From the NCBI RefSeq assembly GCF_000615285.1, contig NZ_BALU01000010.1, forward strand, positions 1 through 64,000: a stretch of 64,000 nt of DNA. The letters are read 5' to 3'. The stretch comes from Lactobacillus kitasatonis DSM 16761 = JCM 1039 (GTDB taxonomy: Bacteria; Bacillota; Bacilli; Lactobacillales; Lactobacillaceae). The position numbers were made by a program, and so were the translations under genes. The notes beneath the pieces were generated by a model. It was not told the origin of the DNA. It saw only the letters and a list, made by a program, of their open reading frames with translations, and searched no databases. This document shows, piece by piece, positions 8,249 to 17,492 of this stretch; position 1 is the first letter of the stretch, and the number at the start of each line of letters is the position of its first letter.

Positions 8249-9466
8249 TTATTTATAAATAGTTAATTCTTTGTGCACTCTCATGTAAGTTGGAATCATG
8301 ACCACGATCATCAAGGCAATCACGATAGCGGCTACCCAGAAGAATGGAATATAACCAGCATGGTCGATGATTAAACCACCAAAGAGCGGTCCAAACGCAC
8401 GCCCGATCCCGGAAGCCACCATGTTGGCACCTTGGTACTTGCCTTTACTGGTGAGTGGTGACAAGTCGTTGACATAAGCAGGAATAGCTGGGAACGCGGT
8501 TGATTCACCCAAGGTCAAGATGAACATTGATAAAGCAAAGTGCGCGAAGTCTTTGGCAAAAACTAATGTGATAAACGATAGTGAGAACATGCAGATCCCA
8601 AAGATGATCTGATGGAAGAGATTTTTAAAAATATTAGGAAAACTAGCCAAAATCCCTTGCATGATGGCGATAACGCCGGCATTAAGGGTCCAAAGCAAGC
8701 TGTACAAGTGGAATGGAATTCCAAGTGAAACCATGTAAACGGACAAGTTGGATTCCCAGTTCATGTACATCAGCCAAGTTACGCCCAAGGTGGTGAAGAA
8801 GACCATCGTCATAATGAAATTGCGCTTTGGCATTGGTTCTGCTTTATGCTTTTCACCCTTCTTATGCTTGGCCATTCTCTCCTTATGGAAGGCAATAATT
8901 GGCCTGTAGTTGAAGATCGCATTGATGAAGGCAGTTACAAAGAGCAGTGCCGCAATCACGAATAGAAGCGTAATTGATAAGTCGTAGAGGTATCCTACGA
9001 TCAAAGTACCGGTTACCACACCCAAGTTTTGTGAGAAGTACAAAACGTTGAAGACGTAGCGGCCCGGATATTTTTTCAAACTAGTGGCAACAGAGTTGAT
9101 CAAGGTTCCGTTCCAGCCGCCCAAGAAGCCGGTCAAAGTCAGCCAGACCCAATATTCTGGCCAGCCATGAAATGCGGCCATCAAAAATAAGACTGCGGCA
9201 TCTAGACCTAAGCCCCAGAGCATCAATGGGTACGGATTGTATTTATCATAAAGACGTCCTGAAATAATTGAGCCGAGAATGTTGCCGGCACAGTTACAGA
9301 ACAGGACCACACCAATGATTGACAGACTGATGTGCAGTTGTTTATTTAAGTAAACAGAAGTTAATGGCCAAATGAAACTAGCACCGATCCAAGTAGCTAA
9401 TTCACCTACGATCAGCCAAATTAACTTAATTTCATCAGTTTTAATTTTTCCATGTGCATTTTTCAT
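8249..9466 (-). CDS. MFS transporter, drug-efflux-like
   Basis: 405 residues with 12 predicted membrane segments and a central cytoplasmic loop rich in Lys/His/Met (near residue 195). The motif SGRLYDKYN after the second segment matches the MFS loop 2-3 signature (GxLxDRxG). The ATG at 9466 is chosen because GGGAGG lies 6 bases before it; an in-frame ATG 30 bp upstream has no ribosome site. It is probably a proton-driven exporter of drugs or metabolites; the substrate cannot be inferred. A terminator separates it from the upstream operon. Confidence 0.8.
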   Translation of the reverse strand: MKNAHGKIKTDEIKLIWLIVGELATWIGASFIWPLTSVYLNKQLHISLSIIGVVLFCNCAGNILGSIISGRLYDKYNPYPLMLWGLGLDAAVLFLMAAFHGWPEYWVWLTLTGFLGGWNGTLINSVATSLKKYPGRYVFNVLYFSQNLGVVTGTLIVGYLYDLSITLLFVIAALLFVTAFINAIFNYRPIIAFHKERMAKHKKGEKHKAEPMPKRNFIMTMVFFTTLGVTWLMYMNWESNLSVYMVSLGIPFHLYSLLWTLNAGVIAIMQGILASFPNIFKNLFHQIIFGICMFSLSFITLVFAKDFAHFALSMFILTLGESTAFPAIPAYVNDLSPLTSKGKYQGANMVASGIGRAFGPLFGGLIIDHAGYIPFFWVAAIVIALMIVVMIPTYMRVHKELTIYK

Positions 9467-9518
9467 ATTTGCCTCCCTAATGTTCTTTTTCTCCATTGTC
9501 TAGCTTATCAAGAAGTAC

Positions 9519-9550
9519 AAAAAAAGAACAGTGCCAAGCTGACACTGTTC
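9519..9550 (-). terminator. Terminator of the DUF59/DUF438 operon
   Basis: GAACAGTG pairs with CACTGTTC, followed on the minus strand by seven T. It lies 15 bases past the corrected stop of the DUF438 gene. Confidence 0.8.
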
Positions 9551-9564
9551 GTAAACTATTTAAC

Positions 9565-10772
9565 TTATTCTGTTTTCTTTTGTCCCGTCAATTTTTCAAT
9601 GTCGGTGATATCTTGCGCCACCTCGAGGCATCCCAGATACTGATCATCGTCATCATGGACGGCGTAGTAACGCAAATAGAGCTTTCTACCATCTTTCTTG
9701 GCGTGAACCAATATGAGATCTCGTTCTTCTTACCTTCATGAAATTCCTTGAAGATCTTCTCGATGATTGGCTTGCTGGCCGGTGTGTGACAGGAGAAGAC
9801 GGAGTTGCCGATCGCGTTTTTAGAATGAGGGAAAATATTCGCACCGCCGCCGAAGTAAGCTACCTTGTCGTTAGCATCGACGAAAGTTAAAGCAAATGGC
9901 AACATGTCTAAAATTGCGGACAGTTGTTTTAGATTCAATGATCCTTCCTTGAAGTTAATAAACAAACTAGAAAGATTATCAACCGAAATTGGGCCGGCAG
10001 CCTTTGGTTCCTTCTTTGGCTTCCAGTTCATCGGTGGATTAATCAAGGTATAGCCGATTTGCTTTTCTTCTTGCTTGACGTTTTTCCAGTCTTCTTGGTT
10101 TGCGACTTCATCGATCATTGGAATCATGATGTCTTCTTCCTTGAAGATCATCTCAAGCACTTCGTGACTAGTTTCCTTGATCGCCTTATCTAATTTTTCT
10201 GCATCAAGCGGATTTTCATTGGCAATTTCGTTGGCATTTCTGATTAACTTTCTGATCTTATCATCCACGCCCCACATTACTTGTGGCGGAGCGGTGATGC
10301 CGTACTTGGTCATTAGTGGAAAAAGCGAGGTTTCTTTTCTCGCATAGTGCTTATCGATCGTGGCTAAATCAGACAATGCTTGTTTGATTTTATCTAAGGT
10401 TTCATCAGATTTGTTATCTTCCCACTTTTTCAAGTTAGGTAATAAAAAGTCATTCACCAGTGACTTGATAACCACGTTTTCCTGCTTGATTGTGTTCACC
10501 GGATGACCTGGCATGGAAAAATCAGGATTCTCCTTGTTTTCCTTGATATTGCCCCTAAACACATCAGCGTGAACGTTACACAAATATTGAATCTTACGTG
10601 GATCCAAACCTTGTGCGATTAATTCCCGCTCTGCTGCCGTAATTTCAGATACGTCGACCTTATCGAACGCCTCCTGAAACATCTTCTTCGCTGTCGCAAA
10701 ATCGCCGCCATCTTGGATATAATGCAAGATCTTGAGTAGCGCCTCTTGTCTTTCTTTACTTAAATTCGCCAT
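9565..10772 (-). pseudogene. DUF438/hemerythrin-like/PAS protein, frameshifted near the C-terminus
   Basis: The frame from 10772 encodes an N-terminal DUF438 region (1-80), a helical hemerythrin-like HHE region (about 85-225, with GHPVNTIKQEN, HYARKE and HEVLE) and a PAS-like region from about residue 275. Proteins of this type are thought to sense oxygen or nitric oxide or to hold a diiron site. Near 9700 the frame shifts. The matching tail (KDGRKLYLRYYAV to TGQKKTE, stop at 9565) is in the next frame, one base missing. The start overlaps the stop of the DUF59/DUF1858 gene (TAATG), so the two are translationally coupled. Confidence 0.8.
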
Positions 10773-11353
10773 TATTCAATCACCTTGTAGCCCTTTTCTT
10801 CAAAAGCCTGTTTAATCTTGTTTAAATCGATCTTCATTGCTTGTGCACCAAGCGGAATCGTCATTACTCTACCTACTGTGCTGAGCAAGCCTGGAATCTT
10901 AATTCTGGTAAAACCGCAGTCATACATAATCTGGATAAAATCAGGATATTCATCAGCCAGCTTTTTAATTGGCACAGAAAAGTCGATGACTTTTTGTTCT
11001 TTTTCAGTGTCTTCGATCTCTTCTTTTTCACTTTGATCATCAAGCATCCCAAGCTGCTTCTTAGCGGCTTTAGTCATCCTTTCAGGCGACCAAACAGGAT
11101 ACCAGACTAATTGCACCTGGCATGAATCAATGCCGTCCATGGTCAACACAGCCTGTTTAATGTGGTCTTGCAAATAAGTAGACAATGGACAACCGCTGAT
11201 CGTCAAAGTCATTCTTACGGTTGCCTTGCTTCCTTCAATATCGATGCCATAGATCAAACCTAAGTTAACAATATCAACCTGCAATTCAGGATCGATGACC
11301 TTTTGCAAGGCTGTCATAATTTGATCAACTAACTCTATTTTTTCTTCTTTCAT
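10772..11353 (-). CDS. DUF59 (MIP18-type) and DUF1858 protein
   Basis: 193 residues. Residues 1-95 form a DUF59/MIP18 domain (ALQKVIDPELQVDIVNLGLIYG and SGCPLSTYL), a fold used by iron-sulphur cluster assembly factors such as SufT. Residues 130-193 are DUF1858 (YPDFIQIMYDCGF, the region expected to carry a conserved Cys). The start at 11353 is taken because GGAG sits seven bases upstream. It is first in an operon with the DUF438/hemerythrin gene, pointing to a shared role in metal or redox homeostasis; the exact job is not known. Confidence 0.8.
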   Translation of the reverse strand: MKEEKIELVDQIMTALQKVIDPELQVDIVNLGLIYGIDIEGSKATVRMTLTISGCPLSTYLQDHIKQAVLTMDGIDSCQVQLVWYPVWSPERMTKAAKKQLGMLDDQSEKEEIEDTEKEQKVIDFSVPIKKLADEYPDFIQIMYDCGFTRIKIPGLLSTVGRVMTIPLGAQAMKIDLNKIKQAFEEKGYKVIE

Positions 11354-11371
11354 CATTTTTCTCCACAAAAT

Positions 11372-11414
11372 AAGGGTAACTGTAAATCTAATTTTACAAT
11401 TACCCCTTGTTTTT
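11372..11414. terminator. Bidirectional terminator after nrdG
   Basis: AAGGGTAACTGTAAA pairs imperfectly with TTTACAATTACCCCTT, with A and T runs outside. It separates nrdDG from the DUF59/DUF438 operon. Confidence 0.7.
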
Positions 11415-11423
11415 ATCTATTAT

Positions 11424-12137
11424 CTATCTTTGCAATTTATCCCAAATAACGACTTTGCCAGCCTTCAATGACTTAGGCACATCGATAATTCGTTGGTTGC
11501 TTGAACCTCTGAACTGCAAGGTTAAATCCTTCTTTGCTTCAAGGAATCGTCCATCAACTAAGATGTCGATCTTTGACAACATCTCTTTTTTATCGGGAGT
11601 TTCCTTTTGCAGTTCATCCCAGGTGTAGCCGGACCAAGACCAGATATCCTTGGTATGACCGAATTCTTTTCTCACCCGATTGATAATTCTTAAGCAAACC
11701 CAAGTGTTCAAGAATGGTTCACCACCTAAAAGGGTCAAACCTTGCACATAAGGTTGTGACATATCTTCGATAATTTTGTCTTCAAGATCTTGCGTATAAG
11801 GTTGACCATAGTTGAAGTTCTGCGCAGCCAAGTTGTAGCATCCCGGACAGTCAAACAAACATCCAGAAACGTAAAGACTACATCTTACACCTTCACCATC
11901 AACGAAGTTGAACGGCTTATAGTCCGCAATCTTGTGCAAACTATGCTCTTCACTCTTCCATTCTTGTGGCTTAGGATTCTTAGGCATCGCCTTTTGCTTA
12001 AGCAACTTCTTAGCGTGATCAACTTGAGGCTTATATTGATTTGAGTCAACAAATACCGTATCACCATCAATATTAACCTTGATCAAACTGCTTCGAATGT
12101 CAGGGCCTTCTTGATTGTTTTTATCTTTCTTTGGCAT
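11424..12137 (-). CDS. nrdG: Anaerobic ribonucleotide reductase activating enzyme
   Basis: 237 residues. This radical SAM activase uses a 4Fe-4S cluster and S-adenosylmethionine to place the glycyl radical on NrdD. The cluster motif CLFDCPGC (Cx3Cx2C) lies near residue 93 and the SAM-binding GGEP near 138. It carries an N-terminal extension of about 60 residues not present in short NrdG proteins. It overlaps the nrdD 3' end by 17 bases, so the two are co-transcribed and probably translationally coupled. Confidence 0.93.
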   Translation of the reverse strand: MPKKDKNNQEGPDIRSSLIKVNIDGDTVFVDSNQYKPQVDHAKKLLKQKAMPKNPKPQEWKSEEHSLHKIADYKPFNFVDGEGVRCSLYVSGCLFDCPGCYNLAAQNFNYGQPYTQDLEDKIIEDMSQPYVQGLTLLGGEPFLNTWVCLRIINRVRKEFGHTKDIWSWSGYTWDELQKETPDKKEMLSKIDILVDGRFLEAKKDLTLQFRGSSNQRIIDVPKSLKAGKVVIWDKLQR

Positions 12138-14316
12138 TTTCTTTAGTTTCCTCTTCAGCTTCTTCGCGTACCAAGCCCATGGTCATGTGCTTTACTCTGT
12201 GAGCAATTTCTTCGTGACGACCGTGAACCATAGGTCTCTTCAAAGGATTACCAAGGTAGCCGCAGGTTCTCTTTACACAGTCACAGGTACGTGGATCATG
12301 GTTGCCGCAGACTGGGCATTGGAAGCCTTTAGCAGTAGCCTTGAATTCACCGGCAAAACCACACTTGTAGCACTTGTCGATTGGGGTGTTGGTACCAAGG
12401 TAGCCTACCTTGTCGTAAGCCCAGTCCCAAACGGCTTCAAGAGCTGCTGGGTTTTGCTTCAAGTTAGGGTATTCGCAGTAGTGGATGAAACCACCGGCAG
12501 CGTATTTTGGATAATCCATTTCGAAACTCAACTTTTCAAATGGAGTTGGGTGCTTTCTAACATCGTAGTGGAATGAGTTAGTATAGTATTCCTTGTCAGT
12601 GATGTCCTTAACCTTGCCGAACTTAGCAGTATCAAGTCTGCAGAAGCGGTCGGTCAAACTTTCACTTGGAGTTGAGTACAAGCTGTAGTGGTAGTGGTTA
12701 GGATCGTCCTTTTCCCACTTAGCACAGTAGTCATGCATCTTCTTAACGATCTCAACAGTGAAGTCGTGAGCTTCCTTGTTGTGTTCCCAATCGGAACCGT
12801 AGAAGACAGTACCTACTTCGTAAAGACCGATGTAGCCCAAGGAAATAGTGGCACGGCCGTTCTTGAAGAGGTCGTTAACATTGCCGTCTTCTGGAAGACG
12901 CTTGCCAAATGCACCGTATTGGTAAAGGATTGGTGCGTTGACTGGCTTAGCTTCGGTTACGCGGTGAGCCTTGAATTGCAATGCTTCGTGGCAGGTTTGC
13001 ATTCTAACTTTGAAGATCTTCCAGAAAAGATCCATGTCGCCGTGACTTTCCATAGCGATTCTTGGCAAGTTAACAGTAACAACACCTAAGTTCATTCTAC
13101 CTGAGTTAACTTCCTTGCCGTTCTTGTCCTTCCAACCTTGTAAGAATGAACGACAACCCATTGGACACTTAAATGAGCCGGTGATTTCTTTAATCTTGTC
13201 GTAGCTCAAAACGTCTGGGTACATTCTCTTGGTTGAACATTCGATGGCAAGCTTCTTAACATCGTAGTTAGGATCGCCTGGGTGCAAGTTGAGCCCCTTC
13301 TTAAGGGTGAAGAGTAGCTTAGGGAAGATCGCGGTTCTGTGTTCCTTACCTAAACCAGCAATTCTGATTCTTAAGATGTCTTTTTGGATTTCTTTTTCAA
13401 TCCAAGAAGTACCAAGACCGAAGCCCAAGCTAGTAAATGGTGTTTGACCTTGGCTTGAGAACATAGTGTTGATCTCGTATTCAAGGCTTTGCATAGCGTC
13501 GTAGATGTCTTTCTTAGTACGCTTCTTAGCAAAAGCCTTAGCTTTTTCTTCATCATCGATTAATTCTTTAGCATCCTTCAAGTGCTTTTCGTAGTTCTTT
13601 TGAGCAAAAGGAGCTAAAACTTCATCGGCACGGTCGAACGAACAACCACCGTATTGACTTGAAGCTACGTTAGTGATGATCTGGGCAACTTGGCTGGTAG
13701 CAACACCGATTGAGTTAGGACTTTCCATGTAGGCATTACCAATCTTGAAGCCGTTGGTAAGCATTTCTTTGAAGTCGATCAAGCAGCAGTTGGACATTGG
13801 TGAAAGTGGAGTGTAGTCCAAGTCGTGCCAGTGAATGTCGCCGCGAAGGTGGGCTTTAGCAATGTGTTCAGGCATCATAGTCAAACCAACGGTCTTACCT
13901 ACTGTACCTGCAGTCAAATCACGTTGAGTGCTGAAGACATCACTATCTTTATTTGCGTTTTCGTTAACGATAGTTGGGTCTTTATGGACTAAGCGTTCCA
14001 AACGGTTCTTAGTATCAATTTGTTTTTCCCATTCGGCAACGTCATGCTTGCGATAAGCAACATACTTTTTGGCAACTTCAATATAGCCAAGTTCATTCAA
14101 GCTTTGTCTAAATGCATCCGCAACATCTTGTGCTGTTACAGTGTTATCATCAAGCTTATCCATAATCTTGCTTAAAATTACTGTCTTAACATCGTCCAAG
14201 CCGAGAGCGTGAATAACCATCTCCAATTTGAACAATTCGAACGGATATTTAGCGCCATCACGCTTAACAAACATTGTCGGTGTATTTAACTTTTGTTCCA
14301 ATTCTTGCTTCAACAT
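12121..14316 (-). CDS. nrdD: Anaerobic ribonucleoside-triphosphate reductase
   Basis: 731 residues. It reduces ribonucleoside triphosphates to deoxy forms without oxygen, using a glycyl radical. An ATP-cone regulatory domain occupies about residues 15-105, then the large barrel domain. A C-terminal zinc site (CYKCGF and CPVCG) leads to the radical loop RTCGY, with Gly686 as the expected radical site. The ATG at 14316 has GAGGGG upstream; a TTG nine bases earlier is less likely. It forms an operon with nrdG. Confidence 0.95.
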   Translation of the reverse strand: MLKQELEQKLNTPTMFVKRDGAKYPFELFKLEMVIHALGLDDVKTVILSKIMDKLDDNTVTAQDVADAFRQSLNELGYIEVAKKYVAYRKHDVAEWEKQIDTKNRLERLVHKDPTIVNENANKDSDVFSTQRDLTAGTVGKTVGLTMMPEHIAKAHLRGDIHWHDLDYTPLSPMSNCCLIDFKEMLTNGFKIGNAYMESPNSIGVATSQVAQIITNVASSQYGGCSFDRADEVLAPFAQKNYEKHLKDAKELIDDEEKAKAFAKKRTKKDIYDAMQSLEYEINTMFSSQGQTPFTSLGFGLGTSWIEKEIQKDILRIRIAGLGKEHRTAIFPKLLFTLKKGLNLHPGDPNYDVKKLAIECSTKRMYPDVLSYDKIKEITGSFKCPMGCRSFLQGWKDKNGKEVNSGRMNLGVVTVNLPRIAMESHGDMDLFWKIFKVRMQTCHEALQFKAHRVTEAKPVNAPILYQYGAFGKRLPEDGNVNDLFKNGRATISLGYIGLYEVGTVFYGSDWEHNKEAHDFTVEIVKKMHDYCAKWEKDDPNHYHYSLYSTPSESLTDRFCRLDTAKFGKVKDITDKEYYTNSFHYDVRKHPTPFEKLSFEMDYPKYAAGGFIHYCEYPNLKQNPAALEAVWDWAYDKVGYLGTNTPIDKCYKCGFAGEFKATAKGFQCPVCGNHDPRTCDCVKRTCGYLGNPLKRPMVHGRHEEIAHRVKHMTMGLVREEAEEETKENAKER

Positions 14317-14444
14317 AAAGATCAACCCCTCTAAATCTATGAATCAATCTTACCATAAAGCACAATATATTGTATTCTATACATATAGAGGCATCTACAC
14401 CTTGTATTTAGCAAATTGCCGTCATTAAGACATTTTTGAGCAAG

Positions 14445-14478
14445 AAAAAAAGTTGAGAGAAATTTTTCCCAACTTTTT
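14445..14478. terminator. Bidirectional terminator
   Basis: AAAAAGTTG pairs with CAACTTTTT around a 14-base loop. It sits 20 bp past the stop of the LPXTG gene on the minus strand. Confidence 0.75.
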
Positions 14479-14497
14479 GGTATTTTTTGAAATATTT

Positions 14498-16573
14498 TTA
14501 GTTATTTTTACGCTTGCGATCTGCGGCAAATCCGAACAGTCCTAAGCCAGCGAGCAAGAATCCTAAGATACCGGTAGATTCTTTAGCACCAGTTTGTGGC
14601 AATGCCTTTTGATTTTGCTTCTTGTTAGCCAATCCTACATCTTGTGGTTTGCTTGGTGAAACTGCTGCTTCAGGATGAGTGTTATTTTGTTTAGTGTTCA
14701 ACACAACAGGTTGTGGATTAACAGCCTTGGTATTCTTTACTGCAGCTGCTGGAACAAACTTGTTATCGTGTCTAATAACTTTCTTTTCTGCGTGTGGCTT
14801 TACAGTCTTAGTGTTATTTTTATTCTTCTTGTTGTTCTTAGATTTGCCTGGTTTATCTTCAGTCTCAACTGGGGTATTAGTTGGTCGAACTGGAGTCACA
14901 GGTGTTACAGACGTATCTGGCTCAACTGGGGCATTAGTTGGTTGAACTGGAGTCACAGGTGTTACAGACGTATCTGGCTCAACTGGGGCATTAGTTGGTT
15001 GAACTGGAGTCACAGATGTTACGGACGTATCTGGCTCACTTGGTGTGTTAGCAGTCCATTTTGCAATGTACAACTGATATGCAGCAGTATTGCCATATTG
15101 GTTTTCCGGTTGCCAACTTAATGTGTAGCCTGCACGATTTAAATTTCTGCTGGTGGCAATCTCATTCAAATGATTTTGAATCTCTGTTACAGCTTCTTCA
15201 GCAGAATTGAATGCTTTAGCTGGAACTGCTTCGATAATTTGACCGTTAACTTCTACTTTGTATAAGTAGTGTTTGTAATTATCAGCCCCAAAAACCTTAT
15301 TTCCTTTGTTAATGTTTTCAGCACCGCTCTTTACAATAACCAACAATGGAGTTGATTTTGATGTATCACGTGGGTAGAACATAGTATTGGTTGTAGCACT
15401 ATCTTTAATTTCCCAGTTATTTAAATCAGCTAATTGGAGTTTATCATCGTATAAAAACATTGAGTCAAAACGGTTTACGTTAGAAACATCCCAACCTGCA
15501 ATGCCACTTACATCAGTCAAATTTGAATTATACATAAATGCAGCTAGCATATCAGTCACTCTTGATGTTTTCCAATTCTTTAAAAAGTCTAAGTTAGTTA
15601 GACCTGCATCACTATGAAATGCTGCAAATAAGCTCGTTACATTGCTTGTATCCCAATTTGAAAGACCGCTAAAGTCTTCTGAAGTAAGTTTGGGATTACC
15701 CCAGAACGCATTTGTCATGTCAATAACATTTGATGTATTCCAATTTTCCAGTCCATCGATTTCAGTTAGATTAGTATTAAGTTCAATCATTTGCGCCATG
15801 TTAGTAACGTTACTTGTATCTAACGCACCAACATCTAGCTTTTGTAAATCAGGATTTGGGGTATAGCTACCATCAAAGTTTGCAAATGCATAGTGCAAAC
15901 TTGCTTTGCCATCTGAACCTGGTTTTACGTATAATTTACTACCATCATTTTTACTAATAGTAATTGATTTAACGCCTCTAGTAGTTGTTAAGTGATGTAA
16001 AGTTTCTGTGTCAACGTAAGCTTTACCATTAATAACTGTAATCTTACCAGCCTTAATTAAGTCCGCCGTATTTGGAACGACTATATCTCCAACATAAGTA
16101 ACTCCATTTTTTCTCGAAACTTCAACATTACCGTCTGCTAAATTACTGTAATCCCAATCATTAATATTAACTGGATCAATATCTCTAGCTAAAGAAGCAC
16201 CCATTTCAGCGGCACTAATACTCTTTTCTTCTTCATTAGTCTTAGTTAAATCAAGTGTATTTGTTTCTTCAGTTTTAGTAACTTTAAACTGCGCTGGTTG
16301 AGCTGGAGTTTCAGTCTTTGTAACTTTAGTCGTATCAGTATTCTTAGTTTGAGTTTCAGCATTTTGATTTTGTGCATCCCCAGCATCTGACTTAGCTACA
16401 TCATCTTGTTTTTGTTGAGCTTCTTCAGTTTGTGCTTGTTCACTACCGTTAATTTCATCAGCGTGAACTTGTGTTGTAGATACACCAAAAATAAGTGCAC
16501 CAAACATTACACTAACCGCGCCAATAGTTAATTTTCTAATTGAAAAAGTTAATTTATTATCCTTTCTCCGCAT
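14498..16573 (-). CDS. LPXTG-anchored surface protein with DUF285 repeats
   Basis: 691 residues. A FSIRK-type signal peptide (residues 12-40) directs export. A Gln/Thr/Lys-rich region follows to about residue 130. Four or five DUF285/BspA-like repeats (NWDTSNVT, NWNTSNVI, GWDVSNVN) lie around residues 250-390, then a Thr/Pro-rich stalk with three 19-residue repeats, and a sortase signal LPQTGAKE with hydrophobic segment and RKRKNN tail. It should be covalently linked to peptidoglycan and may bind mucus or host surfaces, as inferred from the family. The start at 16573 has GAGGGG ten bases upstream. Confidence 0.92.
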   Translation of the reverse strand: MRRKDNKLTFSIRKLTIGAVSVMFGALIFGVSTTQVHADEINGSEQAQTEEAQQKQDDVAKSDAGDAQNQNAETQTKNTDTTKVTKTETPAQPAQFKVTKTEETNTLDLTKTNEEEKSISAAEMGASLARDIDPVNINDWDYSNLADGNVEVSRKNGVTYVGDIVVPNTADLIKAGKITVINGKAYVDTETLHHLTTTRGVKSITISKNDGSKLYVKPGSDGKASLHYAFANFDGSYTPNPDLQKLDVGALDTSNVTNMAQMIELNTNLTEIDGLENWNTSNVIDMTNAFWGNPKLTSEDFSGLSNWDTSNVTSLFAAFHSDAGLTNLDFLKNWKTSRVTDMLAAFMYNSNLTDVSGIAGWDVSNVNRFDSMFLYDDKLQLADLNNWEIKDSATTNTMFYPRDTSKSTPLLVIVKSGAENINKGNKVFGADNYKHYLYKVEVNGQIIEAVPAKAFNSAEEAVTEIQNHLNEIATSRNLNRAGYTLSWQPENQYGNTAAYQLYIAKWTANTPSEPDTSVTSVTPVQPTNAPVEPDTSVTPVTPVQPTNAPVEPDTSVTPVTPVRPTNTPVETEDKPGKSKNNKKNKNNTKTVKPHAEKKVIRHDNKFVPAAAVKNTKAVNPQPVVLNTKQNNTHPEAAVSPSKPQDVGLANKKQNQKALPQTGAKESTGILGFLLAGLGLFGFAADRKRKNN
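14864..15034 (-). repeat. Three 57-bp tandem repeats in the LPXTG stalk
   Basis: Three in-frame copies begin at 14864, 14921 and 14978 on the plus strand, encoding 19-residue units of the form PVEPDTSVTPVTPVQPTNA. The two outer copies show a few base changes and the middle one is near-identical to its neighbours. Such repeats change number by slippage or recombination and so alter stalk length. Confidence 0.9.
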
Positions 16574-16720
16574 AATAATCGATCCCCTCGTTCTCAATTC
16601 AATTTTTAATTGAATATATTTTATACTCTTTCTGCATTTAGTATAACATACGTTATAAAAAAGTGAAATAAAAAGAACAGATTTTTATGATCTGCTCTTT
16701 TCTTCGCTATTAATAATAAT

Positions 16721-17395
16721 TTAGTTTTTCTTATCCAGCGCAGCCAAAGAAACATCCTGAATCTTCACCAATTTTGCCTTCTTCTTGGATTGCTTCTTCA
16801 CGACAACCATGCTGTAAGATCTCTTAGCCTTAGGTGTAGTCACCTTTTTACTGCAAAATACAGCATAATTCTTGCCAGACTTACCAACATAGGCAATTGG
16901 CGTATAAGTTGCACCAACCAGCTTCTTCATTGCCTTCTTCAAAGTGGCATTCACCCCAGCATTCTTAGTCTTGCCTTGATTGTACTTCCAACCACGAGCT
17001 AACAAATTATGCGTACCAGTGATTTCAGCCTTGCCATTTAAGTCTTCATAGACGTTCAAAATGAAATATTCTGTTTTAGCCTTAGGATAAACAACTTCCC
17101 CCTTGCACAAGTATGAGTAATTATTTCCAGCTACAACTTGTGAACCAAGATAAGCGATCGGACGATAAGTATAACCAACTAACCCTTTTGTTGCCTTATC
17201 AAAAGCATCCTTTGCAGCCTTATTTTTCTTCAGACTCAAATTACCTTGGTTAGCTTCCCAGCCATCATCAAGTTGTTCAGTGCCGTCCGCAACTGCCGCA
17301 TTCACAGCATTTGTGCTACTTGCTACATATGTGCCTAATCCTAAAGTAGTTGCCAATGCCAACACACCGACAAATTTTCCAAAATTCTTCTTCAT
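16721..17395 (-). CDS. Secreted protein with two internal repeats, unknown family
   Basis: 224 residues with a signal peptide (1-34, cleaved near VNAAVA). The mature part is two copies of an 80-residue domain, each with GW..NQG, a Lys/Ala helix, LVG.TY.PIAY.G, a single Cys (LCKG and FCSK) and a P-KA.RSY/TEY strand. The single Cys in each copy might form an intramolecular disulphide. No anchor motif or catalytic signature is recognised. The start at 17395 has AAGGGGG at nine bases; an upstream ATG three codons earlier overlaps that site. Confidence 0.75.
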   Translation of the reverse strand: MKKNFGKFVGVLALATTLGLGTYVASSTNAVNAAVADGTEQLDDGWEANQGNLSLKKNKAAKDAFDKATKGLVGYTYRPIAYLGSQVVAGNNYSYLCKGEVVYPKAKTEYFILNVYEDLNGKAEITGTHNLLARGWKYNQGKTKNAGVNATLKKAMKKLVGATYTPIAYVGKSGKNYAVFCSKKVTTPKAKRSYSMVVVKKQSKKKAKLVKIQDVSLAALDKKN

Positions 17396-17443
17396 TTTGA
17401 ACATCCCCCTTTCCCTATTTCATAATTAAACATATCAGAACAT

Positions 17444-17477
17444 TAAAAAAGTTTGGTAGAAATATCTGCCAAACTTT
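17444..17477 (-). terminator. Terminator of the ligase/amidotransferase operon
   Basis: AAAGTTTGGCAGA pairs with a matching TCTACCAAACTTT arm and is followed on the minus strand by six T, 16 bp past the stop of the ATP-grasp gene. Confidence 0.8.
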
Positions 17478-17492
17478 CTGAAATATATTCAA

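Noticed and set aside
14864-15034. Possible CRISPR-like repeat array
   Set aside because: The repeats are contiguous, in frame and coding (Pro/Thr stalk), with no spacers.
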